A DNA stretch of 64,000 bases from VAXT01 sp035318925 (GTDB taxonomy: Bacteria > Actinomycetota > Thermoleophilia > Gaiellales > Gaiellaceae), in NCBI GenBank assembly GCA_035318925.1, contig DATHDS010000014.1, positions 62,001-126,000 on the forward strand, given 5' to 3'. Made by a program: the position numbers and the translations under genes. Of the stretch, positions 7,544-17,084 are shown in pieces; position 1 is the first letter of the stretch, and every line of letters starts with the position of its first letter. The notes below the pieces were generated by a model that was not told where the DNA came from, did no database searches, and saw only the letters and a program-made list of their open reading frames with translations.

Positions 7544-8752
7544 ATGCTGACCGAGCGCGGTCGGCTCCTCCTGGCGCTCGCGGGTGGCATCTACCTCGTG
7601 GCGTGGGGCTTCGGCTCGCGGTCGCTCTATCCCGTCGCCGTCGGGCTCGCCCTCGCAGCCCTCGGCGCCCGGCTCTGGGTCACAGCGTCACGGCAGCCCG
7701 TCACCCTGCGGCGCTCGCTGGGATCGCAGGAGCACGTGGAGGGCGATGACGTGACCATCGGCCTCGAGGCGCAGGCACAGCGATACCCCGGGCCGCACTC
7801 GCTCGAGGTCGTCGAGCGCGCCGGACGTCTGGGCGAGCGCCGTGTCCGCCTCGCGAGGCACGGCAGGACGCTGCTTGCACGCTACGTTCTGGCAGGCGTG
7901 CCCCGCGGCCGCTACCGCTTCGAAGCCGTGCGGGCGATCTTCGAGGACCCGTTCGGGCTCGCGCGTGCCGAGTCCAAGCTCGGGAGCGAGTCGACGCTCC
8001 TCGTCTACCCACGGCTCGTTGACCTCGAGCGCCTCTTCACGCAAGGTGCGGGGCTGGGCCAGACGGGCGGCAGGGTGCTCCTCCGCCGGACGGCCGGCTT
8101 CGATCTGCACAGCGTGCGTGAGTACCAGCAGGGCGAGTCGCTGCGCAAGGTGCACTGGCGGACGACGGCGAAGCGAGGCGAGCTGATGGTGAAGGAGCTC
8201 GAGGACACCCCGCACGACGACGTGGCGGTGCTCCTGGACGCCGACGGGCGCTCGGTCGTCGGAGACTCGTTCGACGTCCAGGTCCGCGCCGCGGGCTCGA
8301 TCCTGCTCGCCCACGCGATCCGGAACCGGCGCTCGGGTTTGACGATCACGACCTCGCCGCCGGAAACGTGCCACGTCGCCTCCTTCGACGGCGAGTGGCG
8401 CCGCGCGCTCGAGCTGCTCGCAGCGGCCGAGCCGAGCGGCAGCGAGCCCCTCATGCGCTTCCTGGGGCGCGACAGCTCCCCGGCAGTTCATGCGACCGAG
8501 CTCGTGGCGGTGACGGCAGCCCTGGACGCCGGGCTTGCGGATGCCCTCCTCGAGCGCGCCTTCGCCCGGAAGCCGACGTCGCTCGTTCTCGTCGAGGCCG
8601 CGAGCTTCCGCCCCGGCGGAGCGCCTCCGGCGCGGGACCCCGCTCTCCTGCGTCTTCAGGCCGGGGGCGTTCCCGTTGCCGTCCTGCGCCGAGGCGACGA
8701 CCTTGCCGTCAAGCTGAGCGGATTGGAGGAGGCGGTCTCGGCCGGTGGCTAG
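7544..8752 (+). CDS. DUF58 domain protein (MoxR partner)
   Basis: This 402-residue protein has two N-terminal membrane segments (about 7-24 and 29-46), a beta-rich middle, and the DUF58 signature FDLHSVREYQQGESLRKVHW followed by TTAKRGELMVKELE near residues 190-225. A von Willebrand-A-like stretch (DVAVLLDADG) follows. In the known family such proteins form operons with a MoxR ATPase and a transglutaminase-like protein, exactly as here. The ATG directly abuts the MoxR stop. The precise role is unknown; a cell-envelope assembly function is inferred from the membrane anchors and partners. Confidence 0.9.
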   Translation: MLTERGRLLLALAGGIYLVAWGFGSRSLYPVAVGLALAALGARLWVTASRQPVTLRRSLGSQEHVEGDDVTIGLEAQAQRYPGPHSLEVVERAGRLGERRVRLARHGRTLLARYVLAGVPRGRYRFEAVRAIFEDPFGLARAESKLGSESTLLVYPRLVDLERLFTQGAGLGQTGGRVLLRRTAGFDLHSVREYQQGESLRKVHWRTTAKRGELMVKELEDTPHDDVAVLLDADGRSVVGDSFDVQVRAAGSILLAHAIRNRRSGLTITTSPPETCHVASFDGEWRRALELLAAAEPSGSEPLMRFLGRDSSPAVHATELVAVTAALDAGLADALLERAFARKPTSLVLVEAASFRPGGAPPARDPALLRLQAGGVPVAVLRRGDDLAVKLSGLEEAVSAGG

Positions 8753-11003
8753 AACGATCGCCTTCGCAGCCGGGCTCGGCGCACTCGTCGGCTGGAACTG
8801 GGGACGCCTCGAGCAGGCGCGGCCGAGCGTCGGCCCGCTCGTACTGATGGTCCTGCTCGGGATCGCGCCTTCGCTTTTGCCCTCGAAGCGCTGGCGGCTC
8901 GCAGGGGCGCTCGCCGTCCTGTTCGTCGCAGCACCGATCGCGCTCGACGTGTCGCGGCCCTACGGGCTCGGAGAGCTCTCGAGCCGTGCCGGTCGAGGCT
9001 TCCTCGACTTCTACGACGTGCTCGTCCCGTTCAACGGCCCTGCGCATCCGCTCATGCACGACGTCACTCTGCTCGCCGTCTTCGTCTTCACGGCGCTCGG
9101 TGCGCTCGCCGTCGCCTCGCGGCGTCCGCTGGCGGCAAGCCTTGTCCTGGTCGCGGGCGCAGGCTGGCCCGCGACGATCCTGCCCGGAACCGACGACCTC
9201 GCGAGAGGCGCAACACTGCTCGTCGCCGCGCTCGCGATGGTCGCCTGGCTCCGACCCTCGGCCCGCCGCGTGCCGCCCCAGATTCTGGCGGGGGCGGGCC
9301 TCGTCATCCTCGCCCTCATCTTCTCGAGCTCCGGGGCAGTCGCGAAGAGCCAGTTCCTCGACTGGCAGAACTGGAATCTGTCCAAGAAGGCCGGCAAGCG
9401 CGTCGGCGTGGAGTACGTGTGGAAGTCGAACTACAACGGCATCCGTTTCCCGCGGAAGCGCACGCAGGTCTTCACGGTCAGCGCACCCGCCCGCTCCGTC
9501 TACTGGCGCGCGACGACGCTCGACACGTTTGCTCACGACGTTTGGGACGAGGATCTCGTCCCCCGGTTCACGGAGGTGAACTCGAACCACGTCGACCTCG
9601 CAGGGGATCCGCTCCTGCCGGCAGACGCGCGGAACAAGGCGCGCTGGAACCGCGCCGACGTGAGGATCGACGCGCTCCGCGACGCGCACCTCGTCGGGCC
9701 GGCACAGCCAGTCCAGTACGCAACCAACTCGATCGGTGCCGTCGAGTACGAGCAGGGCGGCGTGGCCCGTGCCTTCAGCGCTCTGCCCCGCGGAACCGAG
9801 TACACGGTCTGGGCCTACGCGCCGCAGCCGCAGCCGACTCCCAAGGCGCTTGCGAGCTCCCCCGCGAACTATCCGGCCGAGATCGCGTTCGACGGCCGAT
9901 ACCTGGGGCTCTTCCGTGGCGGCACCGTTCCGCCCTTCGGCACGGCCGAGCATGCGGCCTGGGCGCAGGACTACTTCGCGAACGACTCCGACGGGATCCG
10001 CTATCGCCCGCTGTACGACGTCGCAAACCGGATCGCGGGGAAGGCGACGAACCCGTATGCGGCGGCCGTCGCGATCGAGGCCTGGCTCCGATCGAGCGGA
10101 AACTTCACCTACGACGAGCAGCCTCCGCATGCGCGAGGGATGCCACCGCTCGTCCAGTTCGTGACGACGAGCAAGCGTGGGTACTGCCAGCATTTCGCGG
10201 GCGCGATGGCTCTCATGCTTCGCTACCTCGGTATCCCGACCCGCGTCGCCGCCGGCTTTACGAGCGGCCGTTACGACAAGGCGAACGGAACCTGGAACGT
10301 GTACGACCGCGACGCGCACACGTGGGTCGAGGTGTGGTTCCGTGGCTACGGTTGGCTTCCCTTCGACCCGACGCCGGGCCGCGGGACGCTCGGTGGGTCC
10401 TACACGACCTCCTCCATCTCGTTCGACGCAGGCGGGGCTCTCAAGGTGCTTGCCGCAAGCGCCCTCGCCGGCCGCCGTCTGCTCCACTTCGAGCTCGGCC
10501 CCGGAGGCAAGGCCGCTCGGGCGAAGGCCGCCGGCGCTGGCAATGCAACAGCGGATCGCGGAGGCGCGGGAACGGCCGGCGGCAAACGTGGGGTGGGGGT
10601 GGCGTCGATCGTCGCGGTTGTCGGGCTCGTCGCGGTCTTCTTCCTCTTCGTGCTCGGGAAGCTGACGCTTCGCCGGAGGCGGCTCCTGACGGAGGAACCG
10701 CGGGAGCTCGCAGCCGCGTGCCGCCGGGAGGTCGTGGACTTCCTGGCAGACCAGCGGATCGACGTGCCGCGCAGCATCGGGCCTCGTGAGCTGGGCGGGC
10801 TCCTCTCGAAGCGGGTTGGCGTCGAGGCGAGCAGCTTCGCCGAAGCGGTCGGCCTGGCGCGCTTCGGCCCCGCCTCCACGGCGCCGAGGGCCGCCCGCGA
10901 CGCGCGCCGCGAGCTCCGCACGGTGCACCGGCGCCTCCGGCGCGCGCTTCCATTAGGCCGCCGCGTTCGCGGCCTGTTCTCGGTCCGGTCGCTTCTTTCA
11001 TGA
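8745..11003 (+). CDS. Membrane transglutaminase-like protein (DUF3488 / transglutaminase core / DUF4129 type)
   Basis: This 752-residue membrane protein has about six hydrophobic segments in the first 200 residues, an extracytoplasmic region with a transglutaminase/papain-like core, one membrane segment near 625-645, and a C-terminal cytoplasmic tail. The catalytic triad is visible: Cys in KRGYCQHFAGAM (about 481), His in RDAHTWVEVWF (about 526) and Asp in WLPFDPTPG (about 541). It may act as a cysteine protease or crosslinker at the envelope; no substrate is evident. The GTG start overlaps DUF58 by 8 bases. The stop overlaps the TPR gene as ATGA. Confidence 0.9.
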   Translation: MARTIAFAAGLGALVGWNWGRLEQARPSVGPLVLMVLLGIAPSLLPSKRWRLAGALAVLFVAAPIALDVSRPYGLGELSSRAGRGFLDFYDVLVPFNGPAHPLMHDVTLLAVFVFTALGALAVASRRPLAASLVLVAGAGWPATILPGTDDLARGATLLVAALAMVAWLRPSARRVPPQILAGAGLVILALIFSSSGAVAKSQFLDWQNWNLSKKAGKRVGVEYVWKSNYNGIRFPRKRTQVFTVSAPARSVYWRATTLDTFAHDVWDEDLVPRFTEVNSNHVDLAGDPLLPADARNKARWNRADVRIDALRDAHLVGPAQPVQYATNSIGAVEYEQGGVARAFSALPRGTEYTVWAYAPQPQPTPKALASSPANYPAEIAFDGRYLGLFRGGTVPPFGTAEHAAWAQDYFANDSDGIRYRPLYDVANRIAGKATNPYAAAVAIEAWLRSSGNFTYDEQPPHARGMPPLVQFVTTSKRGYCQHFAGAMALMLRYLGIPTRVAAGFTSGRYDKANGTWNVYDRDAHTWVEVWFRGYGWLPFDPTPGRGTLGGSYTTSSISFDAGGALKVLAASALAGRRLLHFELGPGGKAARAKAAGAGNATADRGGAGTAGGKRGVGVASIVAVVGLVAVFFLFVLGKLTLRRRRLLTEEPRELAAACRREVVDFLADQRIDVPRSIGPRELGGLLSKRVGVEASSFAEAVGLARFGPASTAPRAARDARRELRTVHRRLRRALPLGRRVRGLFSVRSLLS

Positions 11004-11365
11004 GCGGCGACACCGACACCTACGCGCTCTTCCAGCAGGGCCGGGAGCATCTGAAGAAAGGCATGGCCGCCCAGGCGAGCGTCTCGCTCGAGAAGGCGAA
11101 GCGGCGGGAACCGGACAAGGCCTCGATTCGCGAGGCGCTCGGCATCGCGTACTTCCGCATGCAGCGCTACCGGGAGGCCGAGTCGGAGTTCCGGGCGATG
11201 CTCGACCTTGCGCCGGCCGACGACTACGCCCATTACGGGCTCGCCCGCGCGCTCGAGAAACTCGGCCGAAAGGCGGAGGCCCGCGGCCACCTGAAGCTCG
11301 CGAAGTCCCTCCGGCCGGACAACGAGCACTACGCATCCCGACTCCGGAACCTCGGCGGCGACTGA
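11000..11365 (+). CDS. Tetratricopeptide repeat protein
   Basis: This 121-residue soluble protein is made of about three TPR helix pairs: the first from residue 5 (ALFQQGREHLKKGMAAQA), the second around AYFRMQRYREAESEFRAML with the typical YF-x-x-x-YxxA pattern, and the third around YGLARALEKLGRKAEARGHL. TPR modules mediate protein contacts. As the last gene of the MoxR-DUF58-transglutaminase unit it is likely an accessory scaffold for that system (inference). It converges with the PilB-type ATPase gene, only 6 bases away. Confidence 0.88.
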   Translation: MSGDTDTYALFQQGREHLKKGMAAQASVSLEKAKRREPDKASIREALGIAYFRMQRYREAESEFRAMLDLAPADDYAHYGLARALEKLGRKAEARGHLKLAKSLRPDNEHYASRLRNLGGD

Positions 11366-11371
11366 TCGTGC

Positions 11372-13090
<1,719 letters not shown>

Positions 13091-13108
13091 CGCGGCCTGT
13101 ATCGGCCG

Positions 13109-13114
13109 TATTCT
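13109..13114 (+). promoter_or_regulatory. -10 element for dtd
   Basis: TATTCT is followed by 8 bases and then the dtd ATG at 13123, with no ribosome binding site, so the mRNA is likely leaderless. It lies in the short divergent space between the PilB-type gene and dtd. Confidence 0.5.
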
Positions 13115-13122
13115 CAATCGCC

Positions 13123-13560
13123 ATGAGAGCTGTCGTCCAGCGTGTGACCCAGGCGCGCGTGATCGTCGCGGGGGAGGTGGTGGGCGAGATCGGCCCCGGA
13201 CTTTGCGTCCTGCTCGGGGTTGCGCGTGGGGACGAGCCCGCGGGCGCCGAGCGGCTCGCCGGCCGGGTTGCGCGCCTTCGCGTCCTCGAGAACGACGAGG
13301 GGAAGTTCGACTGGAGCCTCCTCGACACGGGCGACGCAGCGCTTGTCGTGAGTCAGTTCACGCTCATCGCCGACACGGAGAAGGGCAACCGTCCGAGTTT
13401 CAGCGAGGCGGCCGAGGCCGACCTCGCGGAGCGGCTCTACGAGGTCTTTTGCGCCGCACTCGCAGCGTTCGGCTTCCCGGTCGAGACGGGCGTCTTCCGC
13501 GCACGCATGCGGCTCGAGCTCGCCAATGAGGGCCCGGTCACCATCGTGCTCGACGAATAG
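13123..13560 (+). CDS. dtd: D-aminoacyl-tRNA deacylase
   Basis: This 145-residue proofreading enzyme hydrolyses D-aminoacyl-tRNAs (and Gly-tRNA-Ala) so that D-amino acids stay out of proteins. The start MRAVVQRVTQARV, the SQFTL segment with NRPSF about ten residues later, and the C-terminal NEGPVTIVLDE carrying the cross-subunit Gly-Pro motif are all diagnostic. The length is canonical. It has its own -10, and its stop directly abuts the stop of the convergent membrane-protein gene with no bases between. Confidence 0.96.
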   Translation: MRAVVQRVTQARVIVAGEVVGEIGPGLCVLLGVARGDEPAGAERLAGRVARLRVLENDEGKFDWSLLDTGDAALVVSQFTLIADTEKGNRPSFSEAAEADLAERLYEVFCAALAAFGFPVETGVFRARMRLELANEGPVTIVLDE

Positions 13561-14595
13561 CTACGATCCGGGGCGCGCCACGGCTTCGCCTGGGCTTGGC
13601 TTCGCGAGGGCGCTCGCCGGCGTGTCTTTTGCCTTGATCGCTGCGCCGACCGTCGTGTCTGCGGCGTCCAGGACGTCCTTCGCCAGCCGCTCACTCCACC
13701 CGGCTGCGAATGACAGGAGCGCATAGAAATACGTGTTTGTCCCGGAATCGTTGAGCTGGAGCCTGACGATTCCGCTCGCGATCGCCGCATAGAGAACGAG
13801 ACCGAACGCGGCGCCGAGCAACGGCCGGAAGATGCCGAAGACGACGAGCGGACCGCGCCCGAGCTCATAGTCGAGCTCGAAACCCTGTTTCTGGTCCGTC
13901 ATCCGGCTCATCACGCTGAGCACCGCGCCGGCGGCGCCCAGGACGATCGCGAGCACGATCCGCTGACTCATGAAGGCGCCGATCCCCCAGACCGCCAGGG
14001 CGAGCAGGGCGATCACGAATCCGCCTCCGATCATCCCCCGCAGGTACACGAGCTGTGCCTGGCGCTGTCCGACCTCGTCGTAGTAGCGCTCCGCCTCCTC
14101 GAGCTGCTGGCGCTCGTGCTTGAGCGCGTTGTCCTTGTCGTCGTGGCGGCGGTGCTCCGCTCGGCCGTCGACGAGCGAGAGTAGGTGCGTCGCCGACGAC
14201 ACGACGAGCCGCATGACGATGTCGCGAGTTGGCGAGCGCAGGATGCGGGCGATCTTGATCGTGAGCTCGTCACACTTATGCAGGAGCGTCGCGATCTCCG
14301 GCTCGTTCTTCGTCGCCCAGTCGCTGACTCGGTGGAAGCGAAGCTCCGAGGAGCGCCCGCGCCGCCGCCGCTCCGTCAGCGCGACTGCCGAAGGGACGCT
14401 CGTGCTCCAGTACGAGTCGACGATCTCACCGCACTCCTCCTCGAACGCGGCGAGCTTCGCTCGATAGGCTGCCTCCGACGCTTCGTCGCGGGTCTGCTGC
14501 CAATTCCAGTGCGCATCGACCAACTCCTCGAACGGGAGCCACGCCTGCGGAACGGAGTCGGACGAACCGGTACGCGACATCGAGATCTCGGGCAC
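13561..14595 (-). CDS. Uncharacterised four-helix membrane protein with coiled-coil region
   Basis: I do not recognise a named function for this 344-residue protein. The first about 130 residues are soluble and helical. A charged coiled-coil-like stretch (about 155-185, rich in Glu, Arg and Gln) precedes a glycine-rich membrane segment (about 195-217), followed by two further hydrophobic segments and a last one that runs into AAGWSERLAKDVL. That GWSER-type motif after a membrane helix is one I associate with several uncharacterised bacterial membrane proteins. The GTG at 14595 is chosen because a perfect AGGAGG lies six bases before it; the downstream ATG at 14580 has none. A -10 (TACGCT) lies further up. 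Confidence 0.8.
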   Translation of the reverse strand: MPEISMSRTGSSDSVPQAWLPFEELVDAHWNWQQTRDEASEAAYRAKLAAFEEECGEIVDSYWSTSVPSAVALTERRRRGRSSELRFHRVSDWATKNEPEIATLLHKCDELTIKIARILRSPTRDIVMRLVVSSATHLLSLVDGRAEHRRHDDKDNALKHERQQLEEAERYYDEVGQRQAQLVYLRGMIGGGFVIALLALAVWGIGAFMSQRIVLAIVLGAAGAVLSVMSRMTDQKQGFELDYELGRGPLVVFGIFRPLLGAAFGLVLYAAIASGIVRLQLNDSGTNTYFYALLSFAAGWSERLAKDVLDAADTTVGAAIKAKDTPASALAKPSPGEAVARPGS

Positions 14596-14630
14596 CTCGA
14601 ACCTCCTGCCGCAGAACCGTTGACGCACTC

Positions 14631-14636
14631 AGCGTA
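14631..14636 (-). promoter_or_regulatory. -10 element for the four-helix membrane protein
   Basis: TACGCT on the reverse strand lies 35 bases before the chosen GTG. It predicts a leader of roughly 28 bases that includes the AGGAGG ribosome binding site. Unlike most promoters in the window, this one is not leaderless. Confidence 0.4.
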
Positions 14637-14722
14637 GAAGCTCGCGCCGGAAAGCACAACCTCCCGCAAAACGGCCGCATTGAGGTGCTCCTCGCGGCGT
14701 TCGTGACTGAGCGTGGGCTTGC

Positions 14723-14728
14723 TATTCT
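14723..14728 (+). promoter_or_regulatory. Candidate -10 element for the rimP-nusA-infB operon
   Basis: TATTCT at 14723-14728 with a weak TTCGTG 17 bp upstream predicts transcription from about 14735. The leader of about 60 bases would contain the intrinsic terminator at 14759-14782 before rimP. Confidence 0.45.
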
Positions 14729-14758
14729 TGTCGCACCACATTTCGAGCGGTTTGAAAT

Positions 14759-14782
14759 GGGCGCGCCGCGCCCCTTTTTTTT
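14759..14782 (+). terminator. Intrinsic terminator/attenuator in the rimP leader
   Basis: GGGCGC (14759-14764) and GCGCCC (14768-14773) enclose a 3-base loop and are followed one base later by eight T residues (14775-14782), a textbook intrinsic terminator. It lies between the candidate operon promoter and the rimP ribosome binding site (GAGGAGAGG begins right after the T tract), so it is placed to attenuate the rimP-nusA-infB operon. Confidence 0.7.
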
Positions 14783-14794
14783 GAGGAGAGGGAT

Positions 14795-15247
14795 TTGCCA
14801 GACATCTACGACAAGGAACGGAGCCTCTACCGCGAGGTCGCCTCGCGGGTCGAGCGCAACCTGCCCGGAGTCGAGGTCCTGGCTGTCGAGCTGTCCGGCC
14901 CGGAGCGCTTCACCGTCTTCGTCGACCATCCACAAGGCGTCGACCACGCGCTCTGCGAGCGTGTGACGGACGCCCTGCGCGGCTATCTGGACAAGTACGC
15001 GATCGACGTTTCTTCACCCGGCAGCGAGCCTCCTCTTCGCCGTCGCCCGCATTTCGAGCGCGCGGTCGGCCGCAAGGTCGCCCTGCGCACCGCCGCGCCG
15101 ATCGCCGGGCGGAAGAAGTTTCGGGGCGAGCTCGTCGCCGTCGGAGAGCGCTCGCTGCAGCTCGTCGCGGCGGACAAGGACGAACCGGTCGAGATTCCGT
15201 ACGAGGCGATCGTGCGCGGAAACGTGCTGGAGGAAGGAACCGGATGA
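14795..15247 (+). CDS. rimP: Ribosome maturation factor RimP
   Basis: This 150-residue protein helps mature the 30S subunit. The N-terminal domain has LPGVEVLAVEL and FVDHPQGVDHALCERVTDAL, and the family motif IDVSSPGSEPPLRR (usually VSSPG-x-x-RPL) is at about 70-83, followed by an SH3-like C-terminal domain. The TTG start is supported by GAGGAGAGG close upstream. It is the first gene of the rimP-nusA-ylxR-infB-ylxP-rbfA-nrnA-truB-ribF operon and overlaps nusA by 4 bases (ATGA). Confidence 0.94.
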   Translation: MPDIYDKERSLYREVASRVERNLPGVEVLAVELSGPERFTVFVDHPQGVDHALCERVTDALRGYLDKYAIDVSSPGSEPPLRRRPHFERAVGRKVALRTAAPIAGRKKFRGELVAVGERSLQLVAADKDEPVEIPYEAIVRGNVLEEGTG

Positions 15248-16830
15248 CCCGAGAGATCATCGAAGCCGTCCACGTCATCGAGAAGGAAAAGGGAATCGAC
15301 GGCGCGACGCTGATCGCGGCGCTCGAAGACGCGCTGCTGGCGGCCTACAAGAAGACTCCGGGCGCCTCGCGCCACGCAACGGTCGAGCTCGACGACGAGG
15401 GGGACTTCCGCGTCTACTCGATCGAGCTCCCGGCCGACATCGAGGAGACGCTGATCGAGGAGGCCCGGGAGCGCGCGATCACCGAGCTCGAGGCGCTCGA
15501 GGCCGAGAACGGCGAGCACTCGCACACACTCGTCAACGACGAGGAGCTCGACATCGACTGGTCGGAGGTGCCGCCGGAGCAGGTCAAGCGCGCCGATGTC
15601 ACACCGCACGACTTCGGCAGGATCGCCGCGCAGACCGCAAAGCAGGTCATCCTCCAGCGAATCCGCGAGGCGGAGCGCGAGATGATGTACGAGGAGTACG
15701 TCGACCGCGTGACCGAGGTCGTCACGGGCATCGTCCAGCAGGCCGGCGACCGCAACAACGTCCTCGTCGACCTCGGCAAGGTCGAGGCGCTGTTGCCCCG
15801 CTCCGAGCAGGTGGACGGCGAGCGCTACGAGCAGGGGAGCCGCATCAAGGCGGTCATCACCGAGGTCCGCTCCGGCACGAAGGGCCCGCAGGTGATCCTC
15901 TCGCGCCGCGACCCCGAGCTGATTCGCACGCTCTTCGAGCTCGAGGTGCCCGAGATCGCCGACGGCCTCGTCGAGATCCGCGGGGTCGCCCGGGAGCCGG
16001 GCTACCGCTCGAAGATCGCCGTCGAGTCGCATGCCCAGGGCGTCGACCCGGTCGGCGCCTGCGTCGGCCCGCGAGGGTCGCGCGTGCGCATGGTCGTCTC
16101 CGAGCTGCGCGGCGAGAAGATCGACATCATCCCGTGGAACACCGAGCCTGCCCGCTTCATCGCGAAGGCGCTCTCGCCGGCGCGCGTGCGGGAGGTGCTC
16201 GTCGACGACGAGACGAAGGAGGCGACCGTCATCGTCCCCGAGGACCAGCTTGCGCTGGCGATCGGCAAGGAGGGCCTGAATGCCCGGCTCGCCGCGCGCC
16301 TGACCGGCTGGAAGGTGGACATCCAGTCCGACGCCGAGTTTGCGCAGGCCGAGGCCGAGGCCGCTTTCGCCGGCGGTGCCGAGGGCGAGGAGTTCTCGGG
16401 CCGCTGTTCGGCGATTCTCGCCAACGGCAAGCGCTGCCCGAACGCCGCCGTTCCCGGCTCGCGGTTCTGCGGGATCCCTGCGCACCGCGAGCTCGCCGAG
16501 CGCGAGGCACGTGGCGAGACGCTCGAGGCCTCGCAGGTCGTCGGCGGGACGAGCGACGAGGAGCCGGAAGAGGAAGCAGCGCCTGAGGGAACGGAACCCG
16601 TTGACGAGACGGTTGCCGAGGAGGCGCCGGTCGAGGAAGCAACCGAGGAGGCTCCGCCTGACGCACAGCCTGCCCCGGCAGAGGAGCCAGTTGAAGTCGA
16701 AGAGCCCGCGGTGGCCGAAGCCGAGCCGGAAGCACCAGTCGAGCCCCAGGAAGCGCCGGTCGAGCCGGAAGTCGCAGTCTTTGTCCAGGACACGCCTTCC
16801 GAGGGGGAAGACGAGCCAAGCGCGGCGTGA
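15244..16830 (+). CDS. nusA: Transcription termination/antitermination factor NusA with added zinc-knuckle-like motif and acidic tail
   Basis: NusA binds RNA polymerase and nascent RNA and modulates pausing and termination. The N-terminal domain (about 1-140), S1 domain (about 155-230) and tandem KH domains (GACVGPRGSRVR and LAIGKEGLNARLAARL) are complete. After the KH region, where actinobacterial NusA usually ends, there is an extra Cys388-x9-Cys398-x10-Cys409-x4-His414 arrangement that looks like a zinc knuckle, then about 110 residues made almost only of Glu, Pro, Ala and Val. The reader should treat metal binding as inference. ATGA overlap with rimP; GTGA overlap with ylxR. Confidence 0.95.
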   Translation: MTREIIEAVHVIEKEKGIDGATLIAALEDALLAAYKKTPGASRHATVELDDEGDFRVYSIELPADIEETLIEEARERAITELEALEAENGEHSHTLVNDEELDIDWSEVPPEQVKRADVTPHDFGRIAAQTAKQVILQRIREAEREMMYEEYVDRVTEVVTGIVQQAGDRNNVLVDLGKVEALLPRSEQVDGERYEQGSRIKAVITEVRSGTKGPQVILSRRDPELIRTLFELEVPEIADGLVEIRGVAREPGYRSKIAVESHAQGVDPVGACVGPRGSRVRMVVSELRGEKIDIIPWNTEPARFIAKALSPARVREVLVDDETKEATVIVPEDQLALAIGKEGLNARLAARLTGWKVDIQSDAEFAQAEAEAAFAGGAEGEEFSGRCSAILANGKRCPNAAVPGSRFCGIPAHRELAEREARGETLEASQVVGGTSDEEPEEEAAPEGTEPVDETVAEEAPVEEATEEAPPDAQPAPAEEPVEVEEPAVAEAEPEAPVEPQEAPVEPEVAVFVQDTPSEGEDEPSAA

Positions 16831-17084
16831 GCCCGGGCCCGGAGAGGACGTGCGCCGGTTGTGGCCGGAAAGCGCCGAAAGGCGAGCTCGTGCGGTTCGT
16901 CGCGCAGGCAGGAGCGCTGACACCGGGTGCTCGGGCCCCCGGACGAGGCGTCTACACGTGCCGACGGCTCCAGTGCTTCGAGCGCGCCGCTGCAAACCGC
17001 GGCTTCGCGCGCACGCTGCGGACCCCCGTCCGGGTCGAACCAACGCTCGCTCGTCTCTACACTAGTACGGAGAGAAATGGCTGA
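16827..17084 (+). CDS. ylxR: YlxR family RNA-binding protein (RnpM type)
   Basis: This 85-residue DUF448 protein has the family opening PERTCAGCGRKAPKGELVRF and the second block PGRGVYTCRRLQCFERA. The relative in Bacillus binds the RNase P RNA and has been named RnpM; the actinobacterial role is less clear. Cys pairs CAGC and CRRLQC are visible. It overlaps nusA by 4 bases and infB by 8 bases, its conserved position in the operon. Confidence 0.92.
   Translation: MSPGPERTCAGCGRKAPKGELVRFVAQAGALTPGARAPGRGVYTCRRLQCFERAAANRGFARTLRTPVRVEPTLARLYTSTERNG

Noticed and set aside
16927..17076. Upstream extension of infB
   Set aside because: It would overlap ylxR almost completely; the ATG at 17077 has a ribosome binding site and is followed by the expected basic N terminus.
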